Assembly: GCF_029961185.1 (NCBI RefSeq)
Contig: NZ_JASBQQ010000008.1
Location: forward strand, 159,634-223,633
Length of the DNA: 64,000 nt
Source of the DNA: Albidovulum aestuarii
GTDB lineage: Bacteria > Pseudomonadota > Alphaproteobacteria > Rhodobacterales > Rhodobacteraceae
Direction: 5' to 3'
The notes below the pieces were generated by a model, which saw only the letters and a program-made list of their open reading frames with translations, had not been told where the DNA came from and ran no database searches. Of this stretch, positions 1-8,693 are shown one piece after another. Position 1 is the first letter of the stretch. The number at the start of each line of letters is the position of its first letter. Made by a program: the position numbers and the translations under genes.

Positions 1-337
1 ACCGGGGAGTCTTCGAGTTCCTGGTCGAGTTCTCAATCGGCATGGTCCTTCGCCATCGTCACGTCCCTTGAAGCCGGAACGCATCACCCTCGGCCAACGA
101 CGCGCGGTGCTCTCGCTCCTCTTCCTGCGCGCCTTCCGGCTGAGACCTCTCCCGCAACTGAGCCAGCGACCTACTCGCCTCCTTCGGTGGCAAGCCGATC
201 TCCTCATGGTCCACCGCAGCCGCGATCACAGTCTTGGCGATCTTTACGCGCTTAGCCGGGCCAGGGAAATCCGCAGCCACCTGTCGCCCCCCAGCCTGAC
301 AAGGTTCGACTGCCGGGTTCAGACTGGATGTACGAAA

Positions 338-544
338 TCAATCAAGCGAAGCTACGAGGCGCAGTACCTCGGCCTCATCATCGCCCGGTTCGGGGAAGTC
401 GCTAACGAGCTTCGGCTTGCTTTCGGTCAGTGTACCGGTCTTTTCGACGATAAGCGTATCGACCTTCTCGAACCGCTCAAGCGCCTCGGCGTTCTTGATC
501 AGCACCCCAGCCGATGACGGCGGGGACTGGTCCCTATGGCCCAC
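338..544 (-). pseudogene. Fragment of a heavy-metal (copper-type) P-type ATPase
   Basis: The frame reads AGVLIKNAEALERF then VDTLIVEKTGTLTESKP, which is the phosphorylation-site region of P1B ATPases such as CopA (normally VDTLVxDKTGTLTEGKP). The phosphorylated aspartate of DKTGT is a glutamate here, and the frame stops about 30 residues later at VLRLVASLD, inside what should be the nucleotide-binding domain. There is no membrane domain on either side. The missing key residue and the lost flanks make this a nonfunctional remnant of a roughly 700-800 residue copper exporter. Identification rests on motif recognition only. Confidence 0.6.
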
Positions 545-726
545 TGGAAATGTGCGGCATGTTCTCGGTCGTGAAGGTGCGCGAAGGTATCGGTAGGGAC
601 GACTACGCCGATTGGGGCTGGTCCCAGAACCCGCCGGGCACTAAGGCCTGCGAATGGACCGGTGAACTGCCGGAACCAGCCGGTACCGACAACTCGGCGA
701 CGCAGATCACCGTGCTAAAATCATAA
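514..726 (+). pseudogene. Possible C-terminal remnant of a multicopper oxidase
   Basis: The 70-residue frame contains GPYGPLEMCGMFSVVKVRE followed by DDYAD and NPPGTK. I recall this pattern from the C-terminal tail of copper oxidases found beside copper ATPases in roseobacters. The cupredoxin domain with its His/Cys ligands is absent, since the sequence upstream is antisense to the ATPase scrap. I therefore read it as a 3' fragment rather than a gene. It may equally be a short chance ORF; a protein search with these 70 residues would settle it. Confidence 0.35.
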
Positions 727-995
727 GACAACAAGAACAGGCCATCCTTGCGGAGCGTCGCGGCGTTTTTTCCTAAGGCGCTCTACACCATCGACCGGAT
801 TGGACGGTTCGAAAGGCCGTGCACCCGCGCGACCGGAGGACTAACGTCGACTGTAATCGCGATATAAGCACACAGCTTCCCGGTGCGTCTTTGCGGCCGT
901 GGAAGTCCTCGGCCATAGTAGTGTGGTGCCCTGATCGAACCCGCCTGCACAATCGGGGAAATTGCGCCCACCGCGCGGCCGCTCTGCAATCCGTT

Positions 996-2159
996 CTATT
1001 CTGTTGAGGCCGCCGCGCGGCCAGCCCATTGCCCGGTCGAAAGGCAGGCCGTCAGCAGGTAGCCGCCAGTCGGCGCTTCCCAGTCCAGCATCTCACCGAC
1101 GGCAAACACCCGAGGAATGGCGATGAGCTCGAGTTTGTCGGTCACAGCAGTACGCGCGATTCCGCCTGCAACCGATATCGCCTCATCCATCGGGCGGGGT
1201 CCGCGGTGGCGCACAGGCAGCGCCTTGGTCAACCGGGCCAGCGCCTCACCTTTCGGCAGGGGCCTCCCCCATTCCTGCAAGAGCGCGATGCGCAGCGGGT
1301 CAAGGCGCAGCGCCTTGCGCAGCCAGTTGGCAACGGTTTCCTTGCCCGGCCCGGCCTCAAGGCGCTCGTTAATCTCAGGCAGGTTGCGGTCGGGCAGAAG
1401 GTCGAGCATCAGGCTCGCACCGTCTCGCACCGCACGGGATATCGCATAGACGCCACCGCCTTCGATGCCTCTGGCTGAAACCACGAACTCGCCCCGCTCA
1501 ATCTGACCACCTCCGATAAGGGCGGTGCCCTTCACCGGCTGGCCGAAAAACCGCGTCATATGGGGCGACCAGTTCACGCAAAAACCCATATTGGCTGGTT
1601 TGAACGGAACGATCTCGACACCCATTTCCGTCAGCCATGGCACCCAGGCCGCGTCCGATCCAAGCCGCGCCCAGCTTGCGCCGCCCAGCGCGAGAACGGT
1701 GACATGCGGGCGCAGGACCTGTCGCCCGTCAGGCGTTTCGAAGGCAAGCCCGTCGTCCTCAAACCCCGCCCAGCGCCAGCGCGTCCGCAGTTTCACCCCC
1801 GCCGCATCCAGACGTCTCAACCATGCGCGGAGAAGCGGCGAAGCCTTCATCGCCTTGGGGAAAACCCGGCCGGTAGAGCCGGAAAAGACCTCCTGCCCCA
1901 GCCCCCGTGCCCAGTCCATGACCTGATCGGGGCCGAACGCCTCCAGCATCGGGCGCAGCCAGTCTGTGTCGTAGTGAGTGAGAAACGCCGCAAAGGGTTC
2001 GTCCTTGGTCAGGTTGAGCCCTGACTTTCCCGCCATCAGGAACTTGCGTGCGGGGCTTGGCTTTGCTTCGCAGATCTCGACCTTCCGCCCGGACGCTGCC
2101 AACGCCTCGGCGGCCATCAGCCCGGCAGGGCCCGCGCCGATTACAAGGGCATCGGTCAC
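996..2159 (-). CDS. HI0933/BaiN-type FAD flavoprotein (PP_4765-like)
   Basis: A 387-residue flavoprotein. The N-terminus has the dinucleotide-binding motif GAGPAGLMAAE (residues 8-18), and the C-terminus has AVGEMLDW and PTGGYLL, the second FAD-contact region of the HI0933/YhiN family. Length fits the shorter PP_4765-like subgroup. The physiological substrate is not established; the family is assumed to be NAD(P)H-dependent oxidoreductases. The ATG overlaps the stop of the upstream MscS gene by 4 bp, so the two are probably translationally coupled. Confidence 0.88.
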   Translation of the reverse strand: MTDALVIGAGPAGLMAAEALAASGRKVEICEAKPSPARKFLMAGKSGLNLTKDEPFAAFLTHYDTDWLRPMLEAFGPDQVMDWARGLGQEVFSGSTGRVFPKAMKASPLLRAWLRRLDAAGVKLRTRWRWAGFEDDGLAFETPDGRQVLRPHVTVLALGGASWARLGSDAAWVPWLTEMGVEIVPFKPANMGFCVNWSPHMTRFFGQPVKGTALIGGGQIERGEFVVSARGIEGGGVYAISRAVRDGASLMLDLLPDRNLPEINERLEAGPGKETVANWLRKALRLDPLRIALLQEWGRPLPKGEALARLTKALPVRHRGPRPMDEAISVAGGIARTAVTDKLELIAIPRVFAVGEMLDWEAPTGGYLLTACLSTGQWAGRAAASTE

Positions 2160-3469
2160 TTCGGCAATCCGCCCTTCAGTTCGACGACACGGTGCGGATA
2201 GGGAATCTCGATCCCGGCATCCTTCAGCGCATTCCAGACGGCGAAGAGGACGTGGCTGGCATATTTGTTGCGCCCGTCATCGATGCCCGAGACCCAGTAT
2301 TCGACACTGAAATCGATGCCGCTTTCGCCGAAACCCTTCAACTCGCAATCCGGGCCTTCGGGCTTCGACAGCACGAAAGGCAGCGCCGAGACCGCCTTGT
2401 TGATGATATCGGGCACAGTGTTGATATCGGTGTCGTAGCTGACCGAAAACGCGACCTCGTAGCGGTTGGCGCTGCCCTGATCGGAATAGTTCACCACACG
2501 GGTCGTGATGAAATGTTCGTTCGGAACGACGATCCATTTTCCGTCATAGGTCTCAAGGATACAAGCTCGCGCGGTCATTCTGACGATGATCCCCGCCTCG
2601 CCGCCATCGAGTTCGACATAGTCGCCGACCGTTGTCTGGCCCTCGACCAGCAGAATGATGCCCGAGATGAAATTCGCCGCGATCTGTTGCAGACCCAGAC
2701 CGATGCCCACGCCCAGCGCACCGCCAAGGACGGCGACGGTGGTCAGGTCGATCCCCATGATGTTGAGGAGCAGCAGGAAGGCCAAGCCGAAGATCGTGAT
2801 CTCGGCCGCCTTGGCCGCCAGTTCGCGGGTTGCGGGGCGCAGTTCCTCCTGCGCCTTGATGTAATCGGCGCTGCGCCGGTTCGACCATGAGCCGAGCCAG
2901 AAGAGAAGGCTGCCCGCAATCGCACCGCGAATGAGCGCCATCATCGAGAAGCTGATATTGCCCAGTTCCACCGTCAGGCTTTCAAGCCATTCCGCCGCCT
3001 GATCGGTCAGCCCAAGGACGTAGAGTGCCGCGACAGGGATCAGAACGTAGCGGCCAAGCAGTTTCAGGAACGGGTCGCTGATCACCTTGCCGACAAAGAC
3101 CCGCGCGGCGATGAACAGGAAGACGCGCTTACCGAAGGCGATGACCGCGCCAGAACCAAAAATCGACCGGGTGACGCTTTCGCCGATTGCGGTGAACCCA
3201 TAGGCCAGAAGCGGCAGCAGCAGCGGCAGGAAGCGCAGCACAAACCGCCGCAGGATCGCGAAGGGCCCCTTGGCACCGGTTGGCGGGGCGACAAAAGTAG
3301 CGATCCTTACCCCGAGCTTTTTCGCGACGACGACTGCAATTGCCCACGATACGACCAAAAGCGCGAATTGCGACCATGCGGCGGGGCTCGTTGCCCAGTC
3401 GATCGCGATGGCCCAGAACTGGTCCAGATAGCCAAGCGCCTTGGCAACGATCTCTGGCTGTCCCTCCAT
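2156..3469 (-). CDS. MscS-family mechanosensitive ion channel
   Basis: A 437-residue inner-membrane protein. The N-terminal half holds several hydrophobic helices. Near residues 245-290 is the MscS pore and beta domain: a Gly/Ala-rich helix (VLGGALGVGIGLGLQQIA) followed by FISGIILLVEGQ and VGDYVELDG. The C-terminal cytoplasmic part contains VVPNE and YSVEYWVSG-like segments of the vestibule. It should act as a pressure-relief channel opening on hypoosmotic shock. It is longer than E. coli MscS (286 aa) because of extra N-terminal helices. It overlaps the downstream flavoprotein by 4 bp. Confidence 0.9.
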   Translation of the reverse strand: MEGQPEIVAKALGYLDQFWAIAIDWATSPAAWSQFALLVVSWAIAVVVAKKLGVRIATFVAPPTGAKGPFAILRRFVLRFLPLLLPLLAYGFTAIGESVTRSIFGSGAVIAFGKRVFLFIAARVFVGKVISDPFLKLLGRYVLIPVAALYVLGLTDQAAEWLESLTVELGNISFSMMALIRGAIAGSLLFWLGSWSNRRSADYIKAQEELRPATRELAAKAAEITIFGLAFLLLLNIMGIDLTTVAVLGGALGVGIGLGLQQIAANFISGIILLVEGQTTVGDYVELDGGEAGIIVRMTARACILETYDGKWIVVPNEHFITTRVVNYSDQGSANRYEVAFSVSYDTDINTVPDIINKAVSALPFVLSKPEGPDCELKGFGESGIDFSVEYWVSGIDDGRNKYASHVLFAVWNALKDAGIEIPYPHRVVELKGGLPK

Positions 3470-3522
3470 GGTGCTCTTGCCCCCTGCGATTGCTCAGCCC
3501 ATCCTGTGACAAGAAACCGGCC

Positions 3523-3825
3523 ATGACACAAGCACCCGATCCGATCTGCCCGCTTTGCCTGCGCCCGATCCCGCCGGACGTGGCGCAGAGCCGCCATCAC
3601 CTCGTACCCAAGCTACGGGGCGGCAAGGGCGGACCGACGGTGCTGTTGCACGCGATCTGCCATGCCGAGATTCACGCGACGCTCACCGAAACAGAATTGG
3701 CGCGCGATTATCCGACGATGGAGGCTTTACGTGCCCATCCGAGACTGGCGAAATTCGCGGGCTGGGTGGCTTCGCGGCCGCCCGGTTTCCGGTCGCGCAT
3801 TCCAGGTCCGCGCCGGTCGCGCTAG
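3523..3825 (+). CDS. Small HNH-type protein
   Basis: A 100-residue protein. An N-terminal CPLC zinc-knuckle pair (about residues 8-11) is followed by RHHLVPK and ICHAEIHATL, which give the two histidines and the metal ligand layout of an HNH nuclease module. The ATG at 3523 is chosen because the preceding frame runs antisense through the MscS start. Family members of this size are stand-alone HNH proteins of unknown cellular role. It diverges from mscS and converges with the crotonase-like gene only 6 bp downstream. Confidence 0.72.
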   Translation: MTQAPDPICPLCLRPIPPDVAQSRHHLVPKLRGGKGGPTVLLHAICHAEIHATLTETELARDYPTMEALRAHPRLAKFAGWVASRPPGFRSRIPGPRRSR

Positions 3826-3831
3826 GACGGA

Positions 3832-4446
3832 TCAGCCGAAGAGGCGCTTGATCCCCGCGACATGATCGGGCTGGGCCGCAAGCGCGTCGGCGGTAAGTTC
3901 CGCGACCGTGGCGTCGACGTCTTCCAGCGTGACGATCCGGTCGATGAGCCCCCATGCCAGCGCCTCTTCCGCCGCAACTTTTGCGCCCGCCATCAGGATC
4001 ATCTTGGCCCGCGCTGGCCCGATCAGTGCCGCCATCCGCACCGGATCGGAGGGCTGGGGGAGAAAGCCAAGCTTCATCACCGGGTAGAAAAACTTCGACC
4101 CAGGCACGGCGATCCGCAGATCACAAGCCAACACCATGCCGAAGGCGCCACCCGCCACAGTACCATTGAGCGCCGCGACGGTCAGGCAGGGCAGCGACGC
4201 AATGGCGCCGGAAAGTCGCTCCCAAACCGGATCGGTCGCAAGCCCCGCGCGCGCCTCATCAAGATCGGCGCCGGCGGAAAAGACCTTACCCTCGCCGGTC
4301 AATACGAGCGCACGTACATCTTCGCTGCCCGCCGCCTCGGCAATATCGGCAAGCTCCCCCAGCATCGCGCGTGTCAGCGAGTTCGCCTTTTCCTGTCGCG
4401 ATAATGTGACCCGCCACAAACCACCATTCTTTTCCAGCCGGATCAT
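3832..4446 (-). CDS. Crotonase-fold (enoyl-CoA hydratase/isomerase-like) protein
   Basis: A 204-residue crotonase-fold protein, shorter than the usual 255-265 by a missing C-terminal trimerisation part. The oxyanion-hole segments are seen as FSAGADLDE and GTVAGGAFGMVLACD. Both catalytic glutamates of true hydratases are absent: the first region reads AGGAFG instead of GGGCEL, and the second reads PVMKLGFLP instead of PEINLG. Hydratase activity is therefore unlikely; isomerase, hydrolase or no activity are options. The start at 4446 is preceded by GGTGGAG; longer upstream frames lack family similarity. Confidence 0.75.
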   Translation of the reverse strand: MIRLEKNGGLWRVTLSRQEKANSLTRAMLGELADIAEAAGSEDVRALVLTGEGKVFSAGADLDEARAGLATDPVWERLSGAIASLPCLTVAALNGTVAGGAFGMVLACDLRIAVPGSKFFYPVMKLGFLPQPSDPVRMAALIGPARAKMILMAGAKVAAEEALAWGLIDRIVTLEDVDATVAELTADALAAQPDHVAGIKRLFG

Positions 4447-4587
4447 ATGCTCCACCGCCTTGATATCGCCCGATTGTTCCCCTGTAACAGCGCCTGATGG
4501 TGGAATTCCATCCCCTTGCGGCCCTTGACCACGCCCGTGCGCGGCTGGATGCTGTGGGATGACATTGCAAACAAGGCAGGCATGCTG

Positions 4588-6072
4588 ATGAAACACATTG
4601 CGGGTCCGGCGACCCTTACCGCGCTTCTCCTCTCCTCGACCGCCGTGCAGGCCGATGTCACGGCCGAGGAGGTCTGGACGGGAATCGAGTCCTATTATGC
4701 TGATACCGGCTATGCGGTGACAACTGAATCAATGGAAAAACAGGGCGACACGCTCGTGGTTTCCGGCGTGACGTTGTCCAACGAACTGCCGGAAGTCACG
4801 GCGTCCATCAATGTCGGGGAAATGCGCTTCAAAGAGCTTGGGGACGGACGGGTCGAGATGACCTTTGCCGAATCCATCCCGATGACGGTCATGTCCAAGC
4901 CCGCAACGGGCGAGGCTGTCGAGACCCAGATCACCATGACCCAAACCGGCCTGTCGGTCATCGTGTCGGGCAGTGCGGAGGACACGACCTACGACTACAC
5001 GGCACCGGAATTCGCCATGGCGATGGGCGGTATGTCCGTAGATGGGGCCGAAGTACCTCTGTCGCTGAACGTGAAAGCCACCGGCAACAGCGGCATGATG
5101 CGGATGCAAAGCGTCGGCGACCGCAAGATGGTTCAGGAGATGAGAACCGAAAAGGTCGACTTCTCAATGTCCGCCGAGGATCCGGGAGGCAAAGGCAGGT
5201 TCTCCACCTCCGGCTCGTTTGCCGAATTGGACGGCACCGCCAACATGATCATGCCCGACGGCGTCGACATGAAGGACATGAATGCCGCCATTCAGGCCGG
5301 CTGGGCGGTCGATGGTGTTTTCTCGTTCTCCGGTGGCGGCTATGTGATGGACTTCGCCGAGGGCGAAGAGACGATGCATGCCGAATCCACCATGGGTGCG
5401 GGGTCGTTCCTGCTCGACATGTCGTCCTCTGGCCTGTCCTATGGCGTGACGGGGAACGATTCCAAGATGTCGATGCAGGTCTCGTCCTTCCCGCTGCCGA
5501 TCGACCTGTCGGTCGCGCAGAGCGCGTTCAACCTGACGCTTCCGGTGACCAAGAGCGACGACGCGCAGCCCTTCGGTATGCTGATGAAATTCGTCGATCT
5601 TGAAGTGTCGGAAGGCCTCTGGGGTATTTTCGACCCGGCGGCGCAGCTGCCGCGTGACCCGGCAACGCTGATCGTCGACCTGTCGGGTGCGGCGAAGATG
5701 CTGATCAATATCCTCGACCCGGAAGAGGCCGAAACGCTCGGCGCGACGCCGCCGGGGTCGCTTGAAGCGCTTGATATCAATGAGTTGAAGGTCTCGGCCG
5801 TCGGTGCGGAACTGACCGGAACGGGGGCGGTGACCTTTGACAATACCGCCGGAATGCCGAAGCCGCTTGGCGCGGTTGACCTGCAACTGGTCGGCGGAAA
5901 TGGCCTGATCGACAAGCTTGTCGCGATGGGGTTCGTACCCGAGGATCAGGCGATGGGCGCGCGCATGATGCTGGGTCTTTTCGCGGTGCCGTCGGGTGAG
6001 GATACGCTGACCTCCAAGATCGAGTTCAAGGAAGATGGCGGCGTCTATGCCAACGGGCAGCGGGTTCAGTAA
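4588..6072 (+). CDS. DUF2125 periplasmic protein
   Basis: A 494-residue exported protein with a Sec signal peptide: KH, then a hydrophobic stretch GPATLTALLLSS, ending AVQA. The rest is acidic and beta-rich without transmembrane helices, matching alphaproteobacterial DUF2125 proteins in size and start. The second of two nearby ATGs (4588, 7 nt after AAGGCAGG) is preferred over 4582. Function is unknown in the family. It starts 141 bp from the divergent crotonase-like gene and is followed by a clear terminator, so it is likely monocistronic. Confidence 0.78.
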   Translation: MKHIAGPATLTALLLSSTAVQADVTAEEVWTGIESYYADTGYAVTTESMEKQGDTLVVSGVTLSNELPEVTASINVGEMRFKELGDGRVEMTFAESIPMTVMSKPATGEAVETQITMTQTGLSVIVSGSAEDTTYDYTAPEFAMAMGGMSVDGAEVPLSLNVKATGNSGMMRMQSVGDRKMVQEMRTEKVDFSMSAEDPGGKGRFSTSGSFAELDGTANMIMPDGVDMKDMNAAIQAGWAVDGVFSFSGGGYVMDFAEGEETMHAESTMGAGSFLLDMSSSGLSYGVTGNDSKMSMQVSSFPLPIDLSVAQSAFNLTLPVTKSDDAQPFGMLMKFVDLEVSEGLWGIFDPAAQLPRDPATLIVDLSGAAKMLINILDPEEAETLGATPPGSLEALDINELKVSAVGAELTGTGAVTFDNTAGMPKPLGAVDLQLVGGNGLIDKLVAMGFVPEDQAMGARMMLGLFAVPSGEDTLTSKIEFKEDGGVYANGQRVQ

Positions 6073-6093
6073 CACCCGGACCTGAGACAGGTG

Positions 6094-6126
6094 AACCGCC
6101 CGCCATCCGGTAGGCGGTTTCTTTTC
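6094..6126 (+). terminator. Rho-independent terminator after the DUF2125 gene
   Basis: The 7-bp arms AACCGCC (6094-6100) and GGCGGTT (6113-6119) are separated by a 12-nt loop and followed by TCTTTTC. It lies about 20 bp after the stop codon at 6072. Confidence 0.75.
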
Positions 6127-6128
6127 GG

Positions 6129-6192
6129 GCGTATGGCATCCGTCCCGCAAGCGTATGGCCTGCGTATGGCATCCGTCCCGACATCCGTCCCG
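6129..6192. repeat. Short tandem-like repeat GCGTATGGCATCCGTCCCG
   Basis: A 19-bp unit occurs exactly at 6129-6147 and 6162-6180. A partial left half (GCGTATGG, 6151-6158) lies between them and a partial right half (CATCCGTCCCG) follows at 6182-6192. The array occupies the gap between the DUF2125 terminator and pmbA and contains no gene. It looks like slipped duplication of a terminator-proximal segment. Confidence 0.8.
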
Positions 6193-6258
6193 TCGCCCTT
6201 GCACGTCGTTCCGGCCCGGACTAGGTCCTAGACAATTGATCCAGAGCAGGACCCAGCG

Positions 6259-7605
6259 ATGACCGAGCGGCTTTCCCATCTGACCGAAGCGCTTCTGACG
6301 GCGGCGACGAAGGCCGGGGCCGAGGCTGCCGATGCGATTGCCATCGACGGAACCTCCGTTTCGGTCGATGTCAGGGGTGGCAGGCTGGAACAAGCCGAAC
6401 GGTCCGAAGGGGTCGAGATCGGGCTGCGTGTCCTCATCGGCAAGCGGCAGGCCTGTGTCTCGGCCTCTGACATCTCTGACCGCACCATCGCCGAGATGGC
6501 CGAGCGCGCCGCCGCCATGGCCCGCGAAGCACCGGAGGATGATAGCATCGGCTTGGCCGATCCCGCTGATCTGGCGCGGGCCTGGGATCTTGCGGCACTC
6601 GACCTGACCGACCCGGCATCCGAACCCGCCGCCGCCGATCTGGAGGAGGATGCGCGCCGTGCCGAAGCTGCCGCCTTGGCCGTCAAAGGCGTCAGCCAGT
6701 GTCAGGCGGCTTCGGCCAGCTATTCGCGCCGTCACATCCATATTGCCGCGACCAACGGCTTTTCCGGCGGCTATGGCCGCACCGGGCGGTCGGTCTCGGC
6801 CGTCGCCATTACCGGCGAGGGGCTGAAGATGGAGCGCGACTGGGCGGCAGAGAGCCGGACCTATCAGTCCGATCTGCCCGACGCGGCCGATATTGGCACA
6901 TTGGCGGGAACGCGCGCCGTGGAACGGGCAGGCGCAAGAAAACCCAAGACCGGGGCCTATCCGGTGATCTTCGATGAACGCATCGCCTCGGGCCTGATCG
7001 GTCATCTGCTGGCGGCCGCCAACGGTTCGGCGGTGATGCGCGGATCGTCATGGCTTCGGGATGCGCTGGGCCAGCAGGTGCTGCCCAAGGGGCTTTCGAT
7101 CCATGAGAACCCGCACCGGCCGCGCATTTCGGGCTCGCGCCCCTTCGATGCCGAAGGTCTACCGACTGTCGCGCGCGACGTGGTGCGCGATGGCGTGCTG
7201 ATGGGCTGGACGCTGGACCTCGGCACGGCCCGCAGGCTCGGCATGGTCTCGACCGCCAATGCGACGCGCGGTCCGTCCTCCCCGCCATCGCCCAGTATTT
7301 CGAACATCGCGATGACGCAGGGTGACAAGAGCCGCGAACAGCTGATGGAGGAGATGGGCACGGGCCTTCTGATCACCTCGATGATCGGCGCGTCGATCAA
7401 TCCCACGACCGGGGATTATTCGCGCGGCGCTTCGGGATTCTGGGTGGAGAAGGGGCAGATCGCCTATCCGGTCAACGAATGCACGATCGCGGGCAACCTG
7501 CGCGAAGTGCTGATGCGGATCACGCCCGCGAACGATGCGCGAGGGCATCTGAGCCATGTTGTCCCCTCGCTGCTGGTTGAAGGGCTAACGCTTGCCGGCG
7601 AATGA
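6259..7605 (+). CDS. pmbA: TldD/PmbA-family metalloprotease component (TldE)
   Basis: A 448-residue protein of the TldD/PmbA family. In characterised systems TldD and TldE (PmbA) form a heterodimeric cytosolic protease that degrades unfolded peptides and matures small peptides; only TldD carries the HExxxH zinc site. This copy lacks HExxxH, as expected for PmbA. Family segments include a central SAxYSRRHIHIA and a C-terminal GASGFWVEKGQIAYPVNECT. It overlaps the downstream CysQ-like gene by 14 bp, forming an operon. Confidence 0.9.
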   Translation: MTERLSHLTEALLTAATKAGAEAADAIAIDGTSVSVDVRGGRLEQAERSEGVEIGLRVLIGKRQACVSASDISDRTIAEMAERAAAMAREAPEDDSIGLADPADLARAWDLAALDLTDPASEPAAADLEEDARRAEAAALAVKGVSQCQAASASYSRRHIHIAATNGFSGGYGRTGRSVSAVAITGEGLKMERDWAAESRTYQSDLPDAADIGTLAGTRAVERAGARKPKTGAYPVIFDERIASGLIGHLLAAANGSAVMRGSSWLRDALGQQVLPKGLSIHENPHRPRISGSRPFDAEGLPTVARDVVRDGVLMGWTLDLGTARRLGMVSTANATRGPSSPPSPSISNIAMTQGDKSREQLMEEMGTGLLITSMIGASINPTTGDYSRGASGFWVEKGQIAYPVNECTIAGNLREVLMRITPANDARGHLSHVVPSLLVEGLTLAGE

Positions 7606-8371
7606 TCTTGACCTTCTGCTCGACGCCGCGCAGGAGGCCGGCCGCGTCGCGCGGGGGTTCTTCCGCCGCGATCCCGGGATCTGGCACAAACCCGGAGACG
7701 CCGGGCCGGTGACAGAGGCCGATCTGGCGGTGAACCGGATGCTGCATGCCGAGCTTGGCGCAGCCCGGCCGGATTATGGCTGGCTGTCGGAGGAAACGCC
7801 GGACGACGGCGCGCGGCTGACGGCGGAACGCTGCTTCATCATCGACCCGATCGACGGCACCCGCTCTTTTATCGAGGGTGATACGAGCTGGTCCCATTCG
7901 CTGGCCGTAGCGGAAGGCGGGCGGATCACCGCCGCTGTCGTCTTTCTGCCGATGCGCGAGGCGCTTTATGCCGCGACCGAGGATGGCCCGGCTACTCTGA
8001 ACAACGCCCCGATCCACGCTTCAGCCAAGGCCATAGCGGGCGAGGCGACGATTCTGACCGCCAAATCCAACCTGTCGCCGGATCTGTGGAAGGCCGGCGC
8101 CCCTCCGCCCTTCACCCGCAAGTTCCGGGCTTCGGTGGCATGGCGGCTTTGCCTTGTGGCCGAGGGGCGGTTCGACGCTATGCTGACACTGCGGCCAAGC
8201 TGGGAATGGGATATCGCGGCGGGCGACCTGATCGCGCGGCGGGCGGGTGCCACGGTGACAGACCGCCACGGCGCGGCCCTGACCTACAACGCCGCCGATC
8301 CGCGCGCGCCGGGCGTGATCGCCGCACCGGGGCCGCTGTGGACCTCGCTGCGCGAAGGGCTCATTTCGTAG
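7592..8371 (+). CDS. CysQ/inositol-monophosphatase-family phosphatase
   Basis: A 259-residue member of the lithium-sensitive phosphatase fold. Metal-binding motifs are visible: SEET near residue 67, DPIDGTRSFIEG near 88-99 and WEWDIAAGDLI near 207-217. CysQ proteins hydrolyse 3'-phosphoadenosine 5'-phosphate in sulfate assimilation; inositol phosphatase is the alternative. The start is TTG at 7592, inside the end of pmbA, because no in-frame ATG occurs before the conserved helices. The pmbA-cysQ-waaA-lpxK order is familiar in Rhodobacteraceae. Confidence 0.85.
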   Translation: MPANDLDLLLDAAQEAGRVARGFFRRDPGIWHKPGDAGPVTEADLAVNRMLHAELGAARPDYGWLSEETPDDGARLTAERCFIIDPIDGTRSFIEGDTSWSHSLAVAEGGRITAAVVFLPMREALYAATEDGPATLNNAPIHASAKAIAGEATILTAKSNLSPDLWKAGAPPPFTRKFRASVAWRLCLVAEGRFDAMLTLRPSWEWDIAAGDLIARRAGATVTDRHGAALTYNAADPRAPGVIAAPGPLWTSLREGLIS

Positions 8372-8588
8372 GCAATAAGCCGATCTCTCCGGTGACGATG
8401 ACCTGAACCGGCACCCTGTCGAGCTGACCCGGAAAGCGGTGTTCAGGCGTGGTGGGTTCGGGTTCGATCCGTTCCACGACAAAAACGGTGATGCTTGGAC
8501 GGAAGCACCGCCTTCGAAGCGCGCCCGGTACGGACGTTTCCGCCGCCTTGAGGGTATACGCCCCATCGCATAGTGTGACGCGAACCAT
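8361..8588 (-). CDS. Possible small hypothetical protein
   Basis: A 75-residue frame, MVRVTLCDG to GEIGLLPTK, antisense in the gap between the CysQ-like gene and waaA, overlapping the 3' end of the former by 11 bp. Codon choice in its C-terminal half is G/C-rich at third positions, as in real genes here. There is no good ribosome site before the ATG, and the open frame continues upstream through waaA. I recognise no family. It may be a chance ORF. The rest of this 322-bp gap (8372-8693) holds only a 23-codon plus-strand frame from 8610. Confidence 0.28.
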   Translation of the reverse strand: MVRVTLCDGAYTLKAAETSVPGALRRRCFRPSITVFVVERIEPEPTTPEHRFPGQLDRVPVQVIVTGEIGLLPTK

Positions 8589-8693
8589 GCCATTAGCGGA
8601 GCCGACCCATGACCAAGCGCCTTGCGGATGTTGCCCACAGGCGATCCTCCAGCGGGCCGACTTGCGAACGCGATTTCTGAGCCGCAGGCGACG

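Larger units (their letters stand above)
1..995. other. Degenerate region with no intact gene, carrying copper-resistance gene scraps
   Basis: No complete, convincing coding frame exists in this first kilobase. Two short stretches can be recognised and are listed separately: a piece of a heavy-metal P-type ATPase on the minus strand and a likely C-terminal piece of a copper oxidase on the plus strand. They meet around 514-544. The open frames at 59-280 (minus) and 68-517 (plus) resemble nothing I know and lie across or beside the decayed ATPase piece, so I treat them as chance. From about 727 to 995 I see only noncoding sequence. The pattern suggests a decayed metal-resistance island left by deletion or recombination. 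Confidence 0.55.

Noticed and set aside
68..517. A 149-codon plus-strand frame
   Set aside because: It overlaps the decayed ATPase fragment in antisense and resembles no family.
5164..7005. A 613-codon open frame on the minus strand
   Set aside because: It lies antisense to the DUF2125 gene and pmbA, which have clear family features and codon bias. Long antisense frames are common in GC-rich DNA.
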